Part shown: piece after piece, positions 1 to 8,935 of the stretch
Position numbering within the stretch: the first letter of the stretch is position 1
Layout of the letters: each line of letters opens with the position of its first letter
Position numbers and translations under genes: made by a program
Assembly: GCA_024239075.1 (NCBI GenBank)
Contig: JANBVI010000027.1
Location: 434,001-498,000 of the forward strand
Source: Fischerella sp. CENA71
Lineage (GTDB): Bacteria > Cyanobacteriota > Cyanobacteriia > Cyanobacteriales > Nostocaceae
Direction of reading: 5' to 3'
DNA: 64,000 bases
The notes under the pieces: model-generated
Databases searched by the model: none
The model's input: the letters and a program-made list of their open reading frames with translations, nothing else
What the model was told of the DNA's origin: nothing

Positions 1-686
1 ACATTGAGATCATCAACGCCTTTGGCTAACTTGGCATCAATTTTACTGTCAATATTGCTGTCAATTCGGCTGAGGAAGAAGCTAGCTACAGATGCGATTT
101 TGCTGATATCTTTACCTTCTGCTGCTCGTTTCTCTAAGCCGCGAATATAAGCCCAAGCTGTGTTGATATAGCTTTCTACGGAGAACAGCAGTGTGATATT
201 GACATTGATTCCTTCGGATATTACCTGCTCAACTGCTGGCAAACCGGATTCTGTGCCAGGAATTTTGATCATGACGTTTTCCCGGCCAATTTCTTGAAAG
301 TAACGACAAGCCTCAGCAATTGTGGCTTCGGTATCATGAGCTATTGTTGGTGGTACTTCTATACTGACATAACCATCCAACCCATTTGAGGCTTCGTAAA
401 CTGGTCGTAAAATATCACAAGCATCACGGATATCTTGAAATACCAGTGATTCATAAATTTTGTAAGTTGGTAATCCTGCTTTAATTCCAGCTTCGATATC
501 TTGGTCATAAATGGCATTATTTGCGATCGCTTTTTCAAAAATAGTGGGATTGGAAGTAATACCACAAATACCTTTATTTTCCACCAAATCTTTCAATTCA
601 CCAGACTTAATAATGTCACGGGTCAAATTATCCATCCAGATACTTTGACCATAATTTTTTATCTCTAATAAATGATTTGTCGTCAT
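1..686 (-). CDS. tal: Transaldolase, N-terminal part (runs off the window)
   Basis: Transfers a dihydroxyacetone unit between sugar phosphates in the pentose phosphate pathway (cytosol). About 228 codons are visible; the C-terminal part lies beyond base 1. The ATG at 686 is preceded by a purine-rich GGAGGGAAAAAAT, which decides the start. Recognisable segments are SIWMDNLTRD (residues 15-24), GITSNP (42-47), and IKIPGT with the expected Schiff-base lysine at about residue 141, followed by NVNITLLFS. It lies 110 bp downstream of fbp on the same strand, the fbp-tal order known from the cyanobacterial fbp-tal-zwf-opcA operon; zwf and opcA would lie outside the window. Confidence 0.95.
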   Translation of the reverse strand, partial: MTTNHLLEIKNYGQSIWMDNLTRDIIKSGELKDLVENKGICGITSNPTIFEKAIANNAIYDQDIEAGIKAGLPTYKIYESLVFQDIRDACDILRPVYEASNGLDGYVSIEVPPTIAHDTEATIAEACRYFQEIGRENVMIKIPGTESGLPAVEQVISEGINVNITLLFSVESYINTAWAYIRGLEKRAAEGKDISKIASVASFFLSRIDSNIDSKIDAKLAKGVDDLN

Positions 687-796
687 ATTTTTTCCCTCCT
701 GCTTATTCTCTTTGCTAGAGAAATTTTCCAACCTAGTTAGTTGTTGGTTGTTGCTTATTTCCCATTAACCACCAACGACTAACCCTTACAACTAAA

Positions 797-1849
797 CTAA
801 TGACCGTTTTGAATAAAAGACTCTACCTTCGCCACATCCTCTCTACTACCAATAATCAGAGGTGTACGTTGATGTAATTTCTTTGGTACCACGTCCAAAA
901 TGTTTTCATGTCCGGTTGTTGCTCGACCACCTGCTTGCTCGATCAAAAAAGCAAGGGGAGCTGTTTCATAAAGTAAGCGTAGTTTACCTTCTGGTTTTTG
1001 AGCAGTTCCAGGATAGAGAAACACACCGCCTTGAATTAACACCCTGTGGACATCGCTCACCATTGCCCCGCTGTAACGAGCAGTATAACCTTCTGTACGA
1101 TGAACGTAACGGATATATTCCCGAATAGATTCATCCCATTGCCAAAAATTCCCCTCGTTCACGCTGTACACCGGACCATGGGTAGGAATCTGAATATTCT
1201 CTTCAGTAAGGATAAACTCTCCTAAACTAGGATCAAGGGTAAAGGAATGAACGCCCCTTCCTATAGTATAGACCAGCATCGTACTGGGACCATACAGGAT
1301 GTATCCAGCAGCAATTTGTTTGCGTCCGGCTGCTAGCAAATCTTTTGCTGTACCATCAATATCTTCCCCTTCCTGTTGACGAATTGAGAAGATGGAACCC
1401 AAGCTCAAATTAATATCAGTGTTAGATGAGCCATCAATTGGGTCATACAGCAAAGTGTAGCGGCCAATGGGACAGTTTTCGGGAATATAGTATGGATTTT
1501 CCATTTCTTCAGAAGCCAAGCGACATACTAACCCGCTTTGCTTAAATACCGCGATAAATACGTCATTGGCGTACACATCCATTTTTTTCACAGATTCGCC
1601 CTGGACGTTAGTCTCACCTGTAAATCCGAGAACACCTTCCATTAAACCAGCGCGACTGAGATGACGGGCAATGAGTTTGCCAGCCAAGCCAATACGATTC
1701 ATCAGCGCACTTAAATCCTGTGCTTGTGGCGAAAAAGTCTGGAGTTGTTGCAGGACGTGACGGGATAAAGTAGTACAATCACGATCTAAGCTGCGGTTTG
1801 TTGTAGCGTCTTTGATGGACTGCTCTAAAGATTCTGCTGCTTTAGTCAT
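797..1849 (-). CDS. fbp: Fructose-1,6-bisphosphatase class 1
   Basis: Hydrolyses fructose-1,6-bisphosphate to fructose-6-phosphate (Calvin cycle, gluconeogenesis; cytosol). 350 aa from ATG 1849, which has GGAGGAC 7-8 nt upstream; an in-frame start 21 nt further up (1870) has no such site. Metal and substrate motifs are present: SEEME near residues 113-117 and [10 protein letters not shown] at 136-145. Length is normal for class 1 enzymes. It is followed by tal on the same strand, so the two are probably co-transcribed. The ortholog in heterocystous strains sits in the oxidative pentose phosphate operon used for NADPH supply in the dark and in heterocysts (established knowledge; not shown here). 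Confidence 0.96.
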   Translation of the reverse strand: MTKAAESLEQSIKDATTNRSLDRDCTTLSRHVLQQLQTFSPQAQDLSALMNRIGLAGKLIARHLSRAGLMEGVLGFTGETNVQGESVKKMDVYANDVFIAVFKQSGLVCRLASEEMENPYYIPENCPIGRYTLLYDPIDGSSNTDINLSLGSIFSIRQQEGEDIDGTAKDLLAAGRKQIAAGYILYGPSTMLVYTIGRGVHSFTLDPSLGEFILTEENIQIPTHGPVYSVNEGNFWQWDESIREYIRYVHRTEGYTARYSGAMVSDVHRVLIQGGVFLYPGTAQKPEGKLRLLYETAPLAFLIEQAGGRATTGHENILDVVPKKLHQRTPLIIGSREDVAKVESFIQNGH

Positions 1850-2298
1850 TATCTTTGTCCTCCATAGCAATTAGCTATTTACTGGGTTGCTCCCGTGCCT
1901 TGCAACTTGTGGTTGCTGCCTCTATCTTAGAAAGTTAATTTGACAATTCAGATGTGACTTTAGACAAACTAAAGAAATTAACCTTTTATCAGCCTCAATC
2001 AGGTCGTTTACTCATATGAGATGGTTTTTTCAGGCAAATCTACCTAGTCTTACAAGTAATCTAAATTTATTCACTCATGCACCAGTCATTAGTAATAATC
2101 ACCAATGATTAAAATCTCAATAAAACAGCAATAACCAACTAGTAGCTAACTTATCTGGAAGTCACAACTAGCTGGCTATTTAGCTGCTATTTAATTTTTG
2201 GTCGATTCACTAAGTTTTGGTTACTTGCCGTAACTTATACCTTGCCTAAAAAGTAAGCAATTTGCTATTATTATCTTCCGTCAGTTTTAAAAGATATA
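1850..2298. other. Intergenic region upstream of fbp
   Basis: 449 bp between the RNA-binding protein gene and fbp. It should hold the promoter of the fbp-tal unit. I see no gene, strong hairpin or recognised operator in it. Confidence 0.5.
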
Positions 2299-2574
2299 TT
2301 ACCTTTTCGCCCAACTACCTCGTCGGTTATCCTCCCTTGGCCTTGCCTTGTTGACTTTGAGTTGACGGCCCATCCATTCAGCGCCATCTAATTCTGTAAT
2401 CGCTGTATCCTCTTGGGCGTCATCATCCATTTCAACAAAAGCAAACCCGCGCAGTCTACCCGTATCGCGGTCGGTCGGTAACACAACTCTTTTAACCTGG
2501 CCGTATTCGGCAAAAACAGCTTTTAAATCGTCTTCGGTAGCGCTGTAGGAGAGATTTCCAACGTAAATAGTCAT
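2299..2574 (-). CDS. RRM-type RNA-binding protein (cyanobacterial Rbp family)
   Basis: Small single-RRM protein, 91 aa, that would bind RNA in the cytoplasm. RNP2 is IYVGNL (residues 3-8) and RNP1 is RGFAFVEM (42-49), followed by a short basic tail ending GSWAKR. The start is the ATG opening MTIYVGNL at 2574; the reading frame extends 30 codons further upstream, but that extension does not resemble the family. Rbp proteins are often cold-induced and have long 5' leaders (family knowledge); here about 100 nt of non-coding leader is available, but regulation cannot be shown. The tail is short and poor in glycine, so this is not one of the long Gly-rich forms. Confidence 0.92.
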   Translation of the reverse strand: MTIYVGNLSYSATEDDLKAVFAEYGQVKRVVLPTDRDTGRLRGFAFVEMDDDAQEDTAITELDGAEWMGRQLKVNKARPREDNRRGSWAKR

Positions 2575-3201
2575 TTGGATCACGTAAGTCTCAACTCGAG
2601 GCGATAAATTCAGCTTAATAGTAAAGTTAACAAGAAGCGAAAATAATTTCGTCCTGTCTAACATTCAGGCTGAATCTTTCGCGTACGCTCATATGATAAC
2701 CGATGTTGACATTTTTTAAAGTATGAGATTTTACAAACACCTTTAACTTCAAATCAGTCTCTCTTATATGTGGAGTTTGGCTGATGGTAAGGTGAATTTT
2801 TGAAAAATTTATTCATACTATTTCCACCAAATATACCTATTTGTGCAGATGCGGGATTTGTCAATTTAGGGGTGCGTTGATTAAAACAACAAACAACAAC
2901 CTTTTGCGAACATATGTTCTCTCTACCAGGATTGCTACGCGATCGCACTTAATCCTAAAAGTATATTCAAATATTACTTCTCAGTAGTCATTTATCTTTG
3001 ATCATTAATTATTCTTTATTGTTATAATCCACCGCAGCCTAAATTCGATTGATTTCATCAACCCAACATCCCACCCTTAAATAAATTACTGGCTCATAGA
3101 AAAACCCACTTAAAGTGGGTTTAAGAGGTAGTTTTCTTTTTACTTTATAAATAGCCTCTGATAACTAATGATCAATGACCAATAACCAATAACCGTTTTC
3201 T
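2575..3201. other. Intergenic region with palindrome
   Basis: 627 bp between rbp and the 72-aa gene. It holds the rbp leader/promoter, one GCGATCGC site, and the palindrome listed separately at 3102-3122. A minus-strand frame at 2754-2948 has no recognisable protein character. Confidence 0.4.
3102..3122. terminator. Perfect palindrome, possible terminator of the 72-aa gene
   Basis: AAACCCACT-TAA-AGTGGGTTT, 9-bp arms with a 3-nt centre, lying 80 bp past the stop codon of the minus-strand 72-aa gene. The same 20-nt core recurs at 7791-7810, so it may be a dispersed repeat serving as a terminator. Confidence 0.5.
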
Positions 3202-3420
3202 TTACTCAATAGCTATTGATTGAGGACCACTAGACCTACCATTCGTTTGTTCAACAGTAGAAGCTGTATGAATATTGGAGCCAGTTTGTTGATCAAGCCA
3301 GCTTTTAACAGGGTCGTCAGCAAGATTTAGTCGCAGTACCCCAGAGAAGAAGCCACCTACGAAGGATACTGGGTGCTGGGCAAATTGTTGAAAAATAGGC
3401 GTTAATTCATCTAAAAACAT
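3202..3420 (-). CDS. Small conserved cyanobacterial protein
   Basis: 72 aa, function unknown. It has a start with GGAGAC 7-8 nt upstream of ATG 3420. The first 45 residues (QFAQHPVSFVGGFFSGVLRLNL, shown here in part: QHPVSFVGGFFSG) contain a hydrophobic stretch at about 15-31, followed by a DDPVKSWLDQQ segment that I recognise as typical of a short cyanobacterial family. The C-terminal 25 residues are Ser/Thr/Asn-rich and probably disordered. It lies alone between rbp and nrdJ; a membrane-associated location is possible. Confidence 0.75.
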   Translation of the reverse strand: MFLDELTPIFQQFAQHPVSFVGGFFSGVLRLNLADDPVKSWLDQQTGSNIHTASTVEQTNGRSSGPQSIAIE

Positions 3421-3581
3421 AATTATAGTCTCCTAAATTACCTGAATTAGTCTTAAAAATTTTGGGTTTTCTTGATCGTAGCGTGTGCGAGGAAGTTCGT
3501 TATAAAGAAATACTCAATTAAAGTAGGAAGAAGAAAATAAATCTAAATTATTCCTTCTTCCTAGTTTCTACACTAACTAAA

Positions 3582-6148
3582 TTAATTGGGATTTTCTTCA
3601 GGCATCATACATTTATCTGAATCACAACCTGCCGGTCCAACTTCCATTAATTCACCGAAATCATAACTACTCAATGCTGTGTGAAAATCATGCGTTTTAC
3701 GACGTACTATGATTTCTTGCATAAGTTTATCGTACTGCTCCTTTGTAATTGGTTCAAAGGGCAAGCGTGGAAAAGTTTGATGATCGTCAAAGCGTGCTAA
3801 AAGAGCTGCACTTATATAACCTTCATCATCACGAATAGTTTCGTATATACGACTTCCCAAAGCTTCTATTTCTTGCTCTCGCAGTTCAATTGTAGCAGAT
3901 GTATTATGTGTCACATAATATTTCTGCACCTGCATATAGAAATCCATTTGAGATAAAGCGCTAAATTGACTAATGTCAACTTGATCAGCGCCTGGTAAAT
4001 CAGCCCAAGGAACAGCCACCGGAATTTCTACTAACCACTCACTAACTCTAGAATCAAAGGGGTCATTTAATAAATTCCCTTGTTCATCTTTGTCAGATTG
4101 AGAAGGTATGACATTGTAACCATAGTCAATACATGCTAAGGCTACTGGGTCATTTTTACGGAAAGTAATTCTACGAATGAATCTTTGGGCTTTGGGGGGG
4201 TGCCATCCTGGAGAAGCACTAGTCAACAAAGATTTTGTACCACTAGGTTGAACAGTGGTGCAACGATTTGGATGTTTAAGATTGTGCTTTGAGCAATAAT
4301 CCCAAACTACCCGATGCACAATCTCTTTCCACATACTCAAGTATTTTTCTTCTTCACGTTTAAACGCCAATCCTTGAGCAGTGTTTGGTCTTCCTTCAGT
4401 CCACCAATGTAACCAATCAATCCCAAAAGCATGAACAAAGAAATCAAATAAACCGGTGAAAGAAACACCAACAATCGGGTCAAGTTCACGACTATATTGA
4501 TAGCGTGGTTCTTGGAATTTGTGATGCAAAAGAGCGGCTACAGATAATGCACCTGCGGTGAAGGCCTCTTCCTGTTCTTTATAGTTAAATGGATCAATTT
4601 GATTAAGATGGATTTCTGATAAATTACAGTGGAAGTTAGCACCAATAATCTCCAGTTTTGTTATCCTAAAGGCTTTTTATCCTCTAGTTCTACAGGTTCT
4701 ATAATTCCCTGTAGCTCGGCATACATTTTCTACCATTTGGTAGCCAGGGACTCTTGGAGACATTATTGCTCTCTTAGCGCTCAGTCTCTATGCTCTACGG
4801 TGTCTGGTGATGTTCCAGATTACCACGGGATTGGCAGGTTCATTTGCTAATGATTCCTGTTCTCAGCCTTCCCCGTTTTTCCCCAGTTTTTTACGTGAGG
4901 CAAGTATTATTAAATACCACACGGATTTAGACCATATCTACCCAAACGATGTTCTAATTCTTGAGCATCAATATCTGGGTGATGTTCTTGTATCCATTCT
5001 TTGGCTTTTCCTTGCTCGTAAGCTTGCAAAAACTTAGTTTTCAATTCTGGTGTATTTAGCAAATCACAGTTAGCTCTAGCTACGGCTTCACCAGCCCATT
5101 GAATTGCACCTTCGCCACTGTAGTATTGTTTGCGAACAGCATCAACACATTCTTCTAATGTTGGCTTACGGTGAAAAACTCTGGTGTGGTTTGCCATTCG
5201 CAGTGAATCCCGTTCTGGATCAATACGCCAGTTGCCGTTTTCATCCTGTTGCCAAAGGTTTGCTTTCGCATCAGCAAACAAATGATCACTGCTATAACCT
5301 TGACGAATTCCCGCACTTCTTCTAATGTTACCTGCAACAATTGTGACAGCAGCTTCATCGATTAACAAACAGCATTCTACTGAATTTAATTGACGTCCGA
5401 TTGCTTTATTGAGGATGGAGGCACAGCGCTGATACAGTCCAGGCAGTTTTACAGGATTGGCAACTCCTCCAAAACCATTAAGAACTTCTCCGGCTTGACG
5501 CACATCACTGATATCAACTATTACTTGAACTTCTTGAGTAAATCTTTCATCTGTAGAGAGTTCCAGTAAACTCTGATATGATTGCACCCAGCCTTGACGA
5601 CTGTCTCCTACATGGATGATGACGCGGTTAGCATCTCTATCTATTTTGACTTCTGTCAATTCACGCCGTTCTAGACGGGGGGTAAAACCAATTTCTCCCT
5701 GTACAGTTACGTTTAAGCAATTACGAATTAGGGGCAATTGGTTGATATATTTTGGTTCTAAGATTGCTCCAGTACCACAGCCCATCATTGCCAAATCCAT
5801 CATCAAACCAAAAGCACTCCAGTCTTGGAGGTTAGTGGAAGTACAGTTGTAAGCCCCAGAAAAATTCTCTGGCTTGGCGATCCACTCTGTACCACCAACC
5901 CACAGCCAGCGCCCACTGGGTAAAGCTTTCAAGTTACGCTGCATCCGTTCGAGAATGTCAGCCTCTTGTGGTTGCAGTTTCCCTAAACTGATTAAACCTC
6001 CCAAGGTGCGATCGCACACCTGTTCCCATGTCTCCCTAGTTTGTGCCTCTCTACGACGGCTGTAAGTTCTAAAGAACACTGGGTTAGCAGCTGGGGCTGT
6101 TTCTGGAAAGTTTGCACTCTGGCGTTTTCGTTCAAGCTCTCGAACCAT
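3582..6148 (-). CDS. nrdJ: Class II (B12-dependent) ribonucleotide reductase, split by an intron
   Basis: Reduces ribonucleotides to deoxyribonucleotides using adenosylcobalamin. Two exons: 4916-6148 (411 codons) and 3582-4652 (356 codons plus stop), giving 767 aa after removal of 4653-4915. Exon 1 ends in NPCG; exon 2 opens with EIIGANFHCNLSEIHLN, so splicing restores NPCGE, which holds the catalytic Asn, thiyl-radical Cys (residue 410) and Glu (412). Without splicing, translation adds one Ile and stops. The C-terminal redox pair is C754-x4-C759 near the end, as in monomeric class II enzymes. No partner subunit gene is adjacent. No cobalamin riboswitch was recognised upstream. Confidence 0.93.
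4653..4915 (-). ncRNA. Group I intron in nrdJ (263 nt)
   Basis: Exon 1 ends in U (GTGGT) and the intron ends in G (AAAACTG), the group I rule. The last 8 exon bases CGTGTGGT pair with an internal guide GCCTCACG at 4894-4901 (7 of 8 pairs, with U.G at the splice site), forming P1. A candidate R element (AGAGACTGAG, 4781-4789 region) and S element (AAGAGTCCC, about 4746-4754) give a P7-like GACT/AGTC pairing. Two perfect hairpins follow: TACCA-AA-TGGTA, and CTACAGG/CCTGTAG near the 3' end. There is no internal protein gene, so it would depend on self-splicing or host factors. Confidence 0.9.
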
Positions 6149-6880
6149 AAATCAAGCCTTGTTGGTCTCTCATCAGATTATGACTATACGTTAACTAGTC
6201 TCCATTCGTGACAAGTTAAGGCAAAATTGGTTTTGTCAATAGTAATTACGCTGAAACGCCCTATGCTATTGAGTATCGAATTCAGCCTTGTACTGTTTTT
6301 TGAGGTAAGTATAAACGATGCTTTTAATATATACCTTTAATAAAATCCCTTATAAAAAATATTTTAATTAATAAAAAACTAAATAATACTTTGATGAAAA
6401 CTCCAATCTTGAACAAAAAATCAAAAATCATCTTACTGAGTAGCTAATTTCAATATATTCAAGATGAATGATATTTAATGTAGCAGTATTTTTGACTGGG
6501 TTCAGTAAAAATTCGGTTTGTAGCAAGATGTGATCAAAAAATAATATTTTTGAGAAATTGAAATAATTCTATGTAATTCCTTATCTATTTCTAATGGAAT
6601 ATATAAAGGAAAAGATATATGATCTCTCTTCTGCCAAGAGTCAGAAAATAAACTATGTGCAGACTCTGACAATAGATGTTTGTCAGATGCTATTCGTTAG
6701 ACATATACTATGACCAGAAATGTTTGATTATCTTACGTTCACTAGTATTTATGCACTTACATGAATACCAGTGCGATCGCAAAGAGTTGATGAAACAAAT
6801 ACATTTTTACAACTTGTTTAGTGAGATAATTAGATTGTGAGGAAAAGAACGGAAGCACGTTGAAATTTAAAGGGGGAAAT
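6149..6880. other. Long AT-rich intergenic region between nrdJ and the pentapeptide gene
   Basis: 732 bp between divergent genes; promoters for both must lie here. AAAGGGGGAAAT at 6869-6880 is the ribosome binding site of the plus-strand gene. I see no other gene, repeat family or riboswitch. Confidence 0.4.
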
Positions 6881-7336
6881 ATGAAAACTAAAATCTTGGC
6901 AGCTTTAACCTTAGCAGCTCCCCTGTTCTTTACTGGTGCAGTTAGCGCCAACAATCCGCAGCAAGTACAAAAGCTGTTAACAACTGGGGAATGTATACAG
7001 TGCAATCTATCAGGAGCAAACCTCAGTGGCGCTCACCTAATTGGTGCTGACTTAAGAGGCGCAAATCTTCAAGGAGCTAACTTGGAAGGAGCGAATCTTG
7101 AAGGTGCTGATCTTACGGGTGCAAACTTGGCAGGTGCTAACCTAGAATCAGTATTTGCAACCAATGTTAATTTCAAAAATGCCAATCTCAACGACGTCAA
7201 TTTCACTAGTGCCACAATTTTAGACTCTAATGTCCATGGCGCATCAATGAATAACCTCAACATCACTAATGCTGAAATATACAATACAGGAATCGGGATT
7301 GGTGGTGATAGCGCGGATATTCCTGATTGGGACTAA
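6881..7336 (+). CDS. Exported pentapeptide-repeat protein
   Basis: 151 aa. The ATG at 6881 is chosen because AGGGGG sits 5-10 nt upstream; a TTG 21 nt earlier is in frame but unsupported. Residues 1-23 form a signal peptide (KTKI, hydrophobic core, AVSA cleavage region), so the protein is probably periplasmic or lumenal. Residues about 43-130 are A(N/D)LxG pentapeptide repeats expected to form a right-handed quadrilateral beta-helix; later repeats are degenerate. A CIQC pair (about 40-43) precedes the repeats. The function of this family is generally unknown. Confidence 0.88.
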   Translation: MKTKILAALTLAAPLFFTGAVSANNPQQVQKLLTTGECIQCNLSGANLSGAHLIGADLRGANLQGANLEGANLEGADLTGANLAGANLESVFATNVNFKNANLNDVNFTSATILDSNVHGASMNNLNITNAEIYNTGIGIGGDSADIPDWD

Positions 7337-7596
7337 AGGAATACCAAAAGATAAATTATTCAATATTTTGTAGGTGCATTACCTAGTCAACACATCATTT
7401 TTGATATTATTGTCGGTGCGTTAGGTGTTCTGCAAAAACGCACCCTACCATTTCAAGACTTTTTAACTAGAGCAGCAAAAGTCCCGCGCTCTACCGCAAC
7501 GATGAGCGTCGTTCTGGAGGCTATAGCCGATGAATTGCGAAGCCCGTGCTGTACCAATATTTCTCGGTTAAGGATTTTTCGTCATAATTTGGGCTA

Positions 7597-7668
7597 TGTA
7601 GAGACGCGCCATGGCGCGTCTCTGGTGGGTTTAAATGTCAATCGATTTGTCTTATCCGAGCAGTATTG
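7597..7668. repeat. 72-bp dispersed repeat, copy 1, with 24-bp palindrome
   Basis: Identical over 72 bp to 28274-28345. Its left end is the perfect palindrome AGAGACGCGCCA/TGGCGCGTCTCT (7600-7623); the right part begins GGTGGGTTTAAATGTCAATC. A diverged copy of the right part lies at 22696-22746. Confidence 0.95.
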
Positions 7669-7790
7669 CGTGCTGTACCGTAGGTCAGGGTCGGGTAGTT
7701 CACTTGAACTCCCTAAACAGCCTCAATCTAGGCAAGTGTGGAGCAATGATAGTCTAAGCAGATTTTTTTGCATAAGTTCTCAAGCATTTG

Positions 7791-7810
7791 AACCCACTTA
7801 AAGTGGGTTT
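7791..7810. repeat. 20-bp palindrome shared with 3102-3122
   Basis: AACCCACTTAAAGTGGGTTT, the same core as the palindrome behind the 72-aa gene. No gene ends immediately before it on either strand. Confidence 0.7.
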
Positions 7811-8170
7811 CGTTATTAGTCAGCACTCCAGTCACGGGGGATATTATGCCGAAAATAAATGCTTGGTTGAACTCAAATTAAATTTTGGAAGTAATAGCTA
7901 GAACCCCATGTGATAAATCACACAACGAAGCCATGAAAATATGACTCCTCCTACACCCCTACACTCTCACACCCATTTTTGAGACAGTCAATTAATAGCA
8001 CAAATGACTTTTAAAGTCTAGACTATGTGAATACATAAAAATTTTTATTACGTATTAATATCAATCCTATTATCAACATTAAGAATAACAGCTTAAGATT
8101 GCCTAAATATCAGGTAAAATCGGCATTTAGACTTGTATAAATAAGGGATGAACTTATTGGTGCATGATTT

Positions 8171-8334
8171 GTACTTGAATGAGTACGATCATAAGCAGCT
8201 TACCTGTCTGAATGTTGGCCCACCAGATGGGCAAAACTGGTAAGACCAAAACTTGAACTTTGGTTCAAGGCACATGTCTATATGTGTAAAGTGATGTGTT
8301 AGTGCATCGCCGACTCAACAGCCTTTTGGTTGTA
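8171..8334 (+). ncRNA. Possible structured RNA or long leader before the CAAD gene
   Basis: Successive hairpins on the plus strand: GTACT/AGTAC (8171-8186); CTTACC/GGTAAG (8199-8244) enclosing GCCCA/TGGGC; CTTGAAC-TTTG-GTTCAAG (8252-8269), a perfect 7-bp stem; CACAT/ATGTG (8271-8286); CAAC/GTTG near 8316-8332. It ends about 50 nt before the CAAD start. I do not recognise a known RNA family. Confidence 0.35.
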
Positions 8335-8381
8335 ATTGTCCCGATCAAAGTAACTCAACTGTCACAATCATGGGAGCGGAA

Positions 8382-8810
8382 ATGCAAGAACCGGAAGTAG
8401 TAGAAACAAAGTCTCCAGAGGCTATAGTGCCAGAAATGAACAACCAAACAGGAACCATTACTAAAATCCAGCCTACCGCGCAAACTCAGGACCAATGGTT
8501 AAAGTATGGAGAAGTCGCTTCTAGCTTTTTAGCGACACTACCTGAATACTTAGGAACCTTCTTTAATAAGTACAAACAGCCCCTGGTTACTATTGGTTTA
8601 ATTGTGGGAGCAATTGTCGCTGTTAAAGTTGTCTTGGCAATTCTGGATGCTTTAAATGATATTCCTTTAGTAGCACCGACTTTTGAATTAATTGGTATTG
8701 GTTACTCTGCATGGTTTATCTACCGTTATTTACTCAAAGCCTCTACCAGGCAAGAGTTAACCAGTGAAATTGCAACTCTCAAATCACAAGTGGTCGGTAA
8801 AGACGCCTAA
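8382..8810 (+). CDS. CAAD-domain (CURT1-type) thylakoid membrane protein
   Basis: 142 aa from ATG 8382, which has GGGAGCGG 3-10 nt upstream; an in-frame ATG at 8370 is possible but lacks a site. An acidic, disordered N-terminus (about 1-40) is followed by a short amphipathic segment (LPEYLGTFFNKYKQP), a first membrane helix (VTIGLIVGAIVAVKVVLAIL), a short loop (NDIPLVAP) and a second helix (FELIGIGYSAWFIYRYLL), then a charged tail. This is the CAAD domain layout found in CURT1 thylakoid-curvature proteins and fused to some cyanobacterial aminoacyl-tRNA synthetases. A role in shaping or organising thylakoids is inferred from the family. Confidence 0.85.
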   Translation: MQEPEVVETKSPEAIVPEMNNQTGTITKIQPTAQTQDQWLKYGEVASSFLATLPEYLGTFFNKYKQPLVTIGLIVGAIVAVKVVLAILDALNDIPLVAPTFELIGIGYSAWFIYRYLLKASTRQELTSEIATLKSQVVGKDA

Positions 8811-8884
8811 AACTGAGTAATTCAGTACCCAAGAGCGATGCACTCTTGGTACGCCACTAATTGCTGCTGGATCTCGCCTCCTCC

Positions 8885-8924
8885 CAAGTGGTCAAGTAGA
8901 TTCTTAGCAACACTTGGCCACTTG
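8885..8924. terminator. Bidirectional terminator-like hairpin
   Basis: CAAGTGGTCAAGT and ACTTGGCCACTTG pair with one G.T-type mismatch (12 of 13) around a 14-nt loop. It lies between the converging CAAD and SLH genes. A smaller hairpin (GTACC-CAAGAG/CTCTTGGTAC) precedes it at 8825-8851. Confidence 0.6.
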
Positions 8925-8935
8925 TGTGCTCACAT

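Larger units (their letters stand above)
7337..8381. other. 1-kb intergenic region rich in dispersed repeats
   Basis: Contains an inverted repeat GGTGCGTT/AACGCACC (7415-7422, 7437-7444), a 72-bp repeat (7597-7668), a palindrome (7791-7810), an inverted copy of a repeat also found at 26904-26966, and a multi-hairpin stretch (8171-8334). A plus-strand frame at 7502-7801 runs through the repeats and is unlikely to be a gene. Confidence 0.6.

Noticed and set aside
4910-4915. nrdJ as two separate genes or a frameshifted pseudogene
   Set aside because: Exact restoration of NPCGE, P1 pairing and terminal U/G rules indicate an intron; both exons are otherwise intact.
4629-5037. Plus-strand ORFs over the nrdJ break
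   Set aside because: They are antisense to the intron and exon ends; splice-site features explain the interruption better.
7502-7801. Plus-strand ORF of 99 codons
   Set aside because: It runs through dispersed repeats (7597-7668) and has no ribosome binding site or protein-like composition.
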